A stretch of 39,163 bases of DNA from CAIZQW01 sp037133395 (GTDB taxonomy: Bacteria > Verrucomicrobiota > Kiritimatiellia > RFP12 > UBA1067), in contig JBAXOG010000026.1 in the NCBI GenBank assembly GCA_037133395.1, positions 1-39,163 on the forward strand, in the 5' to 3' direction. The translations under genes and the position numbers were made by a program. Shown in pieces: positions 34,887 through 39,163 of this stretch; positions within the stretch are counted from its first letter, which is position 1; every line of letters begins with the position of its first letter. The notes below the pieces were generated by a model, which saw only the letters and a list, made by a program, of their open reading frames with translations, ran no database searches and had not been told where the DNA came from.

Positions 34887-34928
34887 TAATTATTACGACA
34901 TGACGTTTTGCCGTAATGGTGTTATATT
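34883..34928 (+). promoter_or_regulatory. Palindrome-linked promoter for the last two hydrolases
   Basis: GTAGTAA-TTA-TTACGAC (34883-34899), -35-like ATGACG (34900-34905), 17-bp spacer, TATATT (34923-34928). The palindrome overlaps the stop codon of the double sulfatase. AAGGAG at 34940-34945 serves ATG 34956. Confidence 0.78.
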
Positions 34929-34955
34929 AAATGCCTTTTAAGGAGATCAGATAAG

Positions 34956-36788
34956 ATGAATCATTCGATAACATACTGTACGGGGATGCTGGTGATGTCG
35001 CTGCTGGCGGCTGGGGCTACGGACGCCGCAGGCGTTTCTAAAAAACTCGCGGTCGAGCTGTCGCCGACAAGTCTCTCGTTTTCCCGTTTTTTGGTAGACT
35101 CGCTGGGCAGCGGCCGACTTGAGCACAACCCTGTGCTGGCCGAGACCAACCGAGTGGGCGGCCTGGAACTTAATGGTTTGAGCTACCGACTCAACGGTAA
35201 GACAATCTGGACGGCCGAGTTCTCTGACTCCGTGCTGGTGCTGCGCTCGGAAGCGGTTGAGGGTCTGGAGGTTCTTCCTTTTACGCTGACGTTCGACCAG
35301 AAAAAGAACCACGCGACATTGTTGGGCCTGATGAAGCCGGGCGAGCGCAAGATGGCGCTGCCGTGCATCCTGCATCTGCCGGATATGGGGACGCTGCGTA
35401 TCACATGCAACGTGCCGGGCACGACACTGGATTACGACGCACGCCGTTTCGTGAAGCCGGCGTGCGTGCGCATCGGGTTTCCGTCCGCGACAGCCGCGAC
35501 ACCTCGCGTGGAGTATCGTCTGGAGGTCGTCTCGATTTATCCGAAACTGCCGGGCATCGAGGCAAACCCCTTGTACGACGGCTTCCGCCGTGACTGGCTT
35601 AATATCTTTCAAGTGAATCCGCGCCTGCAAATGTTGGCCAACAATGCTTCGAGCGACCCGTGCGCTTTCACGCTCTTCGAGTATTCGGATCTGGCTCTGC
35701 ACACGCCGCCGCTGGCAGAAGGGCTGACCGCCAATGACCTGGTGCGCATGACCTTGGACCAGTATCTCGCCGGCATGCTTGGCTACGGACAGATCGGCTA
35801 CGGCTGCACGCCGAGTCAGGCGGACATCATCTCCTGGAAGACGCCCTGGAGGTCGCTCGACTCACTGCCGTCGTTCCTGATCGCCGCCTGTAACTATGTG
35901 AAGGGCTCGCGCGATGAGGCGTGGGGTCGGGCCAATTATGACAAGCTCGTCGTGTGGGGGCGCGAAATGTTCGCTGACGACAAGAACGGCAATGGTCTGA
36001 TCGAGTATCTTGGCACAGGGAACTACGGCGACCGGCCCCAGTCCTACCGTCGTCCAGCGAACTGGTGGGACACGATCAACTTCGGCCACGAGGACGCCTT
36101 CGGCAACGCACTGGCCTATCGCGCGGCAACGATGTTCGCGGAGCTGGCGAAGCAACTGAAGCATGACGCTGACGCGCAGTTCTTTGCGGACAAGGCGGCT
36201 AAGTTGCGTGCGGCTTATGCGCACACATTCCTGAATCCCGCTACGGGCATGCTGGCGGGCTGGAAGAGCAGTGACGGACAGTTGCACGATTATGCTTTTA
36301 CCTTTGTGCAGGGCATGGCGGTCACCTTCGGCTTGCTTGATGACAAGGTGGCGAACAGCGTGATGGATCGGCTTCTGGCAAAGATGAAGGACGTCGGTTA
36401 CACGCGGTTTGACATCGGACTGCCAGGCAACCTCGTCCCTGTGAAGCGTGAGGATTACGTGTATCACGATACCGCGCCCGAGGTACACGGCGTACCGAAA
36501 CGTGAGGACGGCAGCGACGGGTTTCAATATTACGAAAACGGCGGCGCGACCGGCTGCTGGGCCTACTACACGGTCAAGGCGCTCTACCAGTTAGGGCGTG
36601 TAGAAGATGCGCGCCGCATTTTCCACCCGATGCTGCAAGGGTATGCACGCGGCGAGTTTCAAGGGTTTGGCGAGAACGGCATGTCACGCGACTGGCGTGA
36701 CTGGAAGGGCGGCTGCCATGGCTACGAGGGTCTTCTGGTTGACAACTATCATGCGCTCTTGGCAGTGCTGGACGATATAAAGGAGTAA
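34956..36788 (+). CDS. Secreted (alpha/alpha)6 six-hairpin glycosidase-like protein
   Basis: 610 residues with signal peptide MNHSITYCTGMLVMSLLAAG. After a beta-sandwich N-terminal part (to about 200), helical repeats carry family-like motifs: ADIISWKTPWRSLDSLPSFL, DKNGNGLIEYLGTGNYGDRP, NWWDTINFGHEDAFGNALAY and near the end FGENGMSRDWRDWKGGCHGY. This is the pattern of six-hairpin glycosidases such as GH63, GH78 or GH116 relatives, but I cannot assign a family. The acidic residues in NFGHEDAF and DKNGNGLIEY are the first candidates for catalysis or substrate contact. It is transcribed from the promoter at 34883 and followed after 4 bp by the GH92 gene. Confidence 0.7.
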   Translation: MNHSITYCTGMLVMSLLAAGATDAAGVSKKLAVELSPTSLSFSRFLVDSLGSGRLEHNPVLAETNRVGGLELNGLSYRLNGKTIWTAEFSDSVLVLRSEAVEGLEVLPFTLTFDQKKNHATLLGLMKPGERKMALPCILHLPDMGTLRITCNVPGTTLDYDARRFVKPACVRIGFPSATAATPRVEYRLEVVSIYPKLPGIEANPLYDGFRRDWLNIFQVNPRLQMLANNASSDPCAFTLFEYSDLALHTPPLAEGLTANDLVRMTLDQYLAGMLGYGQIGYGCTPSQADIISWKTPWRSLDSLPSFLIAACNYVKGSRDEAWGRANYDKLVVWGREMFADDKNGNGLIEYLGTGNYGDRPQSYRRPANWWDTINFGHEDAFGNALAYRAATMFAELAKQLKHDADAQFFADKAAKLRAAYAHTFLNPATGMLAGWKSSDGQLHDYAFTFVQGMAVTFGLLDDKVANSVMDRLLAKMKDVGYTRFDIGLPGNLVPVKREDYVYHDTAPEVHGVPKREDGSDGFQYYENGGATGCWAYYTVKALYQLGRVEDARRIFHPMLQGYARGEFQGFGENGMSRDWRDWKGGCHGYEGLLVDNYHALLAVLDDIKE

Positions 36789-36792
36789 GGCG

Positions 36793-39108
36793 ATGAACAA
36801 ACTTTTTCCAAATATGGCCTGTGCGGCTACACTCGTTTTCCCGCTTCTGTGTGGGGCGGAGTCGCTGACTACGTACGTGAATCCATGGATGGGCGTGCGC
36901 GGGGTCGGCAACACCGTTGTCGGTCCTCAGCTTCCGTGGGGCTCGGTCAACCCGAGTCCGGATACGGAGGCGGGGTACACGGCGGGCTACAACCCCAATA
37001 AGAAAATCAGGGGGTTTAGCCAGTTGCACGTGAGCGGCACGGGCGGTCCTGGCAAGTACGGGCAGTTCCTGCTTTCGCCGCAGATCGGTTTGAAGGTCGG
37101 CGAAACGGAGCACGACTCTGCCAAGGCTGACGAGGTCGCGACTGCGAGCCGCTACCAGGTGCGGCTTACGGAGGGCAACATCCTGTGCGAGTTTTCGCCG
37201 ACGCACCATGCGGTGATCTATCGCTTTACCTATCCGGATTCGGACAACGCGCATCTGGTGTTTGATCTCGGGCATAATATTCCGAAGGATTCGAACTGCT
37301 TCAAGGCCGGATATGCGGACGAGGCGGAAGTGGTGGTGGACGAGCAGGCGCGGACGGTCTGCGGCTGGGGCAACTACTGGGGCGGGTGGTCAGGCGAGCC
37401 GTTCAAAGTCTATTTTGCCGCAGCGTTCGATCAGTCGGTGGTTGGCTTCGGCACGTGGAAGGACGGTGTGATCAAAGCGGGACAGAAGTCTGAGCGCGAG
37501 ATCGGCAAGCCGAACCGTTTAGGCTGCTACCTGAAATTTAAGTCGGAGGCGTCGAAGCCCGTGCTAGTCAAAATAGCGGTTTCCTTCTTGAGTATAGAAC
37601 AGGCGAAAAAATTCCTCCACAGCGAAATACCCTCCTTTGATTTCGAAAAAACCGTTGCGGACGCGGATACGGCGTGGGCAAAGAAACTTCAGAAGATCGC
37701 AGTCGAAGGGGGGACGGCAGAACAGAAGAAGATCTTCTACTCGGCATTGCACCGCGCGTTCGTGATGCCGCGTGACCGCACGGGCGACAATTCGAAGTGG
37801 AAATCCGACGCGCCCTACTGGGATGATCAGTACTGCATCTGGGACACATGGAAGACGCTCTTCCCGTTGCACATCCTGCTCAGCGAAAGCATGGTGCGGG
37901 ACAACCTGCGCTCGTGGATGGACCGCTTCCGTTTCAACGGGGAGATCGCTGATGCCTTCGTGGCAGGGAACGAGCGGTATTACGCCTGGCACCAGACGGA
38001 TGGGAATCAGGACTGGCTGCGGAATCAGGGCGGCGATAACTTCAACAATGTTTTTGTCGATACCTACCTGAAAGGCGTGTCTGGGATCGACTGGCAGAAA
38101 GCTTACGGGATTCTGAAGTTCAGTGCCGATACGGAGCGCGCTTCCGCGTATCGTGCAGATGATCGTGGTTGGCTGCCTTATCGGAATTATCATTTTGGGA
38201 CGTTTTGCTCGCGCACGATGGAGTTTGCCTATAACGATTTCTGTGTGGCGCAAATGGCAAAGGGGCTGGGGGAGAAGAAGGATTACAAGCGGTATCTCCG
38301 GCGCAGTACACAGTGGACGAACATCTGGAATCCTGAGTTGGAAAGTGACGGGTTTAAGGGCTTTCTTGCGCCGCGCGAGATGAATGGACGCTGGGTCGAT
38401 TACGATCCAAAGAAAGACAAGGCGCAGAGCAGTCCGGGAGGACTGGACCGTTCGTTCTATGAGGGTTCCTCGTGGGTTTATTCCTATTGTGTACCGCACG
38501 ACTTCAGCCGCCTCATCCGCTTATCGGGCGGGGCTGAGGCCTACGTGAAGAAGCTTCAGCACGCGATGGCGAGCGGCGAGCATCACATCTTTGTGGTGCG
38601 CGACGGCGTAGTCGGGATCGGTAACGCGCCGGGGCTGATCGACCTCAGCAATGAGCCCTCCTTCATGACCCCCTTTAGTTTCATCTATGCTGGACGCCCT
38701 GACCTGACGTCCTATTGGGTTCGCAAGAATATGACGGCCTATTCGGGCGACAATTTTCCTGGCGACGAAGACAGTGGCGCGATGAGCGCCTGGCTTATTT
38801 TCGCGACCTTGGGTTTCTTCCCGAACGCGGGGCAGGATCTGTATCTGCTGAATGGCCCGCTGTTCGCGAAGGCGACGCTCCGGATGGAGAATGGCAAGGC
38901 CATTACGGTCGAAGGCGTGAACGCCTCGCAGGAGAACGTCTATGTGCAGTCCGCCACGCTCAACGGTAAGCCGCTGGAGCGGGCGTGGCTTCGCCATAGC
39001 GAGATTAAAGACGGTGCGACAATCTGTTTCGTGATGGGCCCCAACGCTTCTGAGTGGGGAACGAAAAGTCTGCCGCCGTCGCTGCCTTTGTCCGCTGATG
39101 GATATTAA
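36793..39108 (+). CDS. GH92-type exo-alpha-mannosidase
   Basis: 771 residues; AAGGAG overlaps the end of the previous gene, so the two are probably translated together. Signal peptide MNKLFPNMACAATLVFPLLC. GH92 enzymes are calcium-dependent inverting alpha-mannosidases. Marker segments are YVNPWMGVRGVGNTVVGPQL, SQLHVSGTGGPGKYGQF, DDQYCIWDTWKTLFPLHIL, AFVAGNERYYAW, and MSAWLIFATLGFFP. The family's G-N-x-D-x-G base region reads GDEDSG here (Asp658, Asp660), so Asn is replaced by Asp while the later Asp remains. Length is normal for the family and the protein looks complete. With the sulfatases, fucosidase and rhamnosidase it indicates a mixed, decorated glycan substrate. Confidence 0.92.
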   Translation: MNKLFPNMACAATLVFPLLCGAESLTTYVNPWMGVRGVGNTVVGPQLPWGSVNPSPDTEAGYTAGYNPNKKIRGFSQLHVSGTGGPGKYGQFLLSPQIGLKVGETEHDSAKADEVATASRYQVRLTEGNILCEFSPTHHAVIYRFTYPDSDNAHLVFDLGHNIPKDSNCFKAGYADEAEVVVDEQARTVCGWGNYWGGWSGEPFKVYFAAAFDQSVVGFGTWKDGVIKAGQKSEREIGKPNRLGCYLKFKSEASKPVLVKIAVSFLSIEQAKKFLHSEIPSFDFEKTVADADTAWAKKLQKIAVEGGTAEQKKIFYSALHRAFVMPRDRTGDNSKWKSDAPYWDDQYCIWDTWKTLFPLHILLSESMVRDNLRSWMDRFRFNGEIADAFVAGNERYYAWHQTDGNQDWLRNQGGDNFNNVFVDTYLKGVSGIDWQKAYGILKFSADTERASAYRADDRGWLPYRNYHFGTFCSRTMEFAYNDFCVAQMAKGLGEKKDYKRYLRRSTQWTNIWNPELESDGFKGFLAPREMNGRWVDYDPKKDKAQSSPGGLDRSFYEGSSWVYSYCVPHDFSRLIRLSGGAEAYVKKLQHAMASGEHHIFVVRDGVVGIGNAPGLIDLSNEPSFMTPFSFIYAGRPDLTSYWVRKNMTAYSGDNFPGDEDSGAMSAWLIFATLGFFPNAGQDLYLLNGPLFAKATLRMENGKAITVEGVNASQENVYVQSATLNGKPLERAWLRHSEIKDGATICFVMGPNASEWGTKSLPPSLPLSADGY

Positions 39109-39163
39109 TTTTTATGGTTCTTCACGGTTTGTCGAAAAAATCATATAGCCTTTCGAATGTCAG
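39109..39163. other. Window end, nothing recognised
   Basis: A short AT-rich tail follows the GH92 stop. No terminator hairpin or start of another gene is seen before the window ends. Confidence 0.5.

Overview
Organism. The window reads like a strictly anaerobic, polysaccharide-degrading bacterium of the PVC group, most likely Kiritimatiellota or a close Verrucomicrobiota/Lentisphaerota relative (inference). The reasons are the dense run of secreted sulfatases and glycoside hydrolases, autotransporter-type strand-rich proteins, a XylR-type LacI/AraC regulator, a glycyl radical enzyme (oxygen-sensitive by nature), a REP-type transposase with GGGGACAG repeats, and intergenic islands full of short repeats. 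No rRNA, tRNA, CRISPR array or phage gene was recognised. Layout, left part (1-18117, genes on +). A repeat-filled leader (1-554) precedes a secreted beta-strand-rich protein (555-2102). A second repeat island (2103-2529) leads into a GH95-type fucosidase (2530) and a GH106-type rhamnosidase (4772). A third island (7742-8144) leads into a very large GH2-CBM32-sulfatase fusion (8145-13532), followed at once by an alpha-glucuronidase-like protein (13538) and a broken six-hairpin glycosidase (15183-16540). That last gene is cut by a RAYT/REP element (16455-17917) containing a perfect 138-bp tandem duplication; beyond it lies only the C-terminal stub of a lost sulfatase gene (18013-18117). Layout, right part (18169-39108). 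A XylR-type regulator on the minus strand faces a rightward block: a secreted protein made of two near-identical 278-codon units, a glycyl radical enzyme activase and its glycyl radical enzyme (ATGA overlap), a ribose-type ABC importer (binding lipoprotein, double ATPase, permease), a secreted GH65-like enzyme, a double sulfatase, a six-hairpin glycosidase and a GH92 alpha-mannosidase. The permease is fused in frame to a complete sialate-O-acetylesterase-like precursor. How it fits together. Secreted hydrolases would remove sulfate, acetyl, fucosyl, rhamnosyl, mannosyl and other groups from a complex sulfated glycan; the ABC importer takes up a small sugar-like product; the cytoplasmic glycyl radical enzyme probably acts on that product or a derivative. 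Five leader regions carry the same promoter plan: the near-palindrome GTAGTAA-N3-TTACGAC abutting a -35 of type AAGACA/G, exactly 17 bp of spacer and a TAnnnT-like -10, which suggests one regulon. Two unrelated enzymes (GH95 and the GH2 fusion) also share the same leader plus signal-peptide codons, as if a ready-made expression and secretion cassette had been copied between genes. The best candidates for something undescribed are the glycyl radical enzyme/ABC-importer block with the permease-esterase fusion, and the palindrome-promoter cassette.
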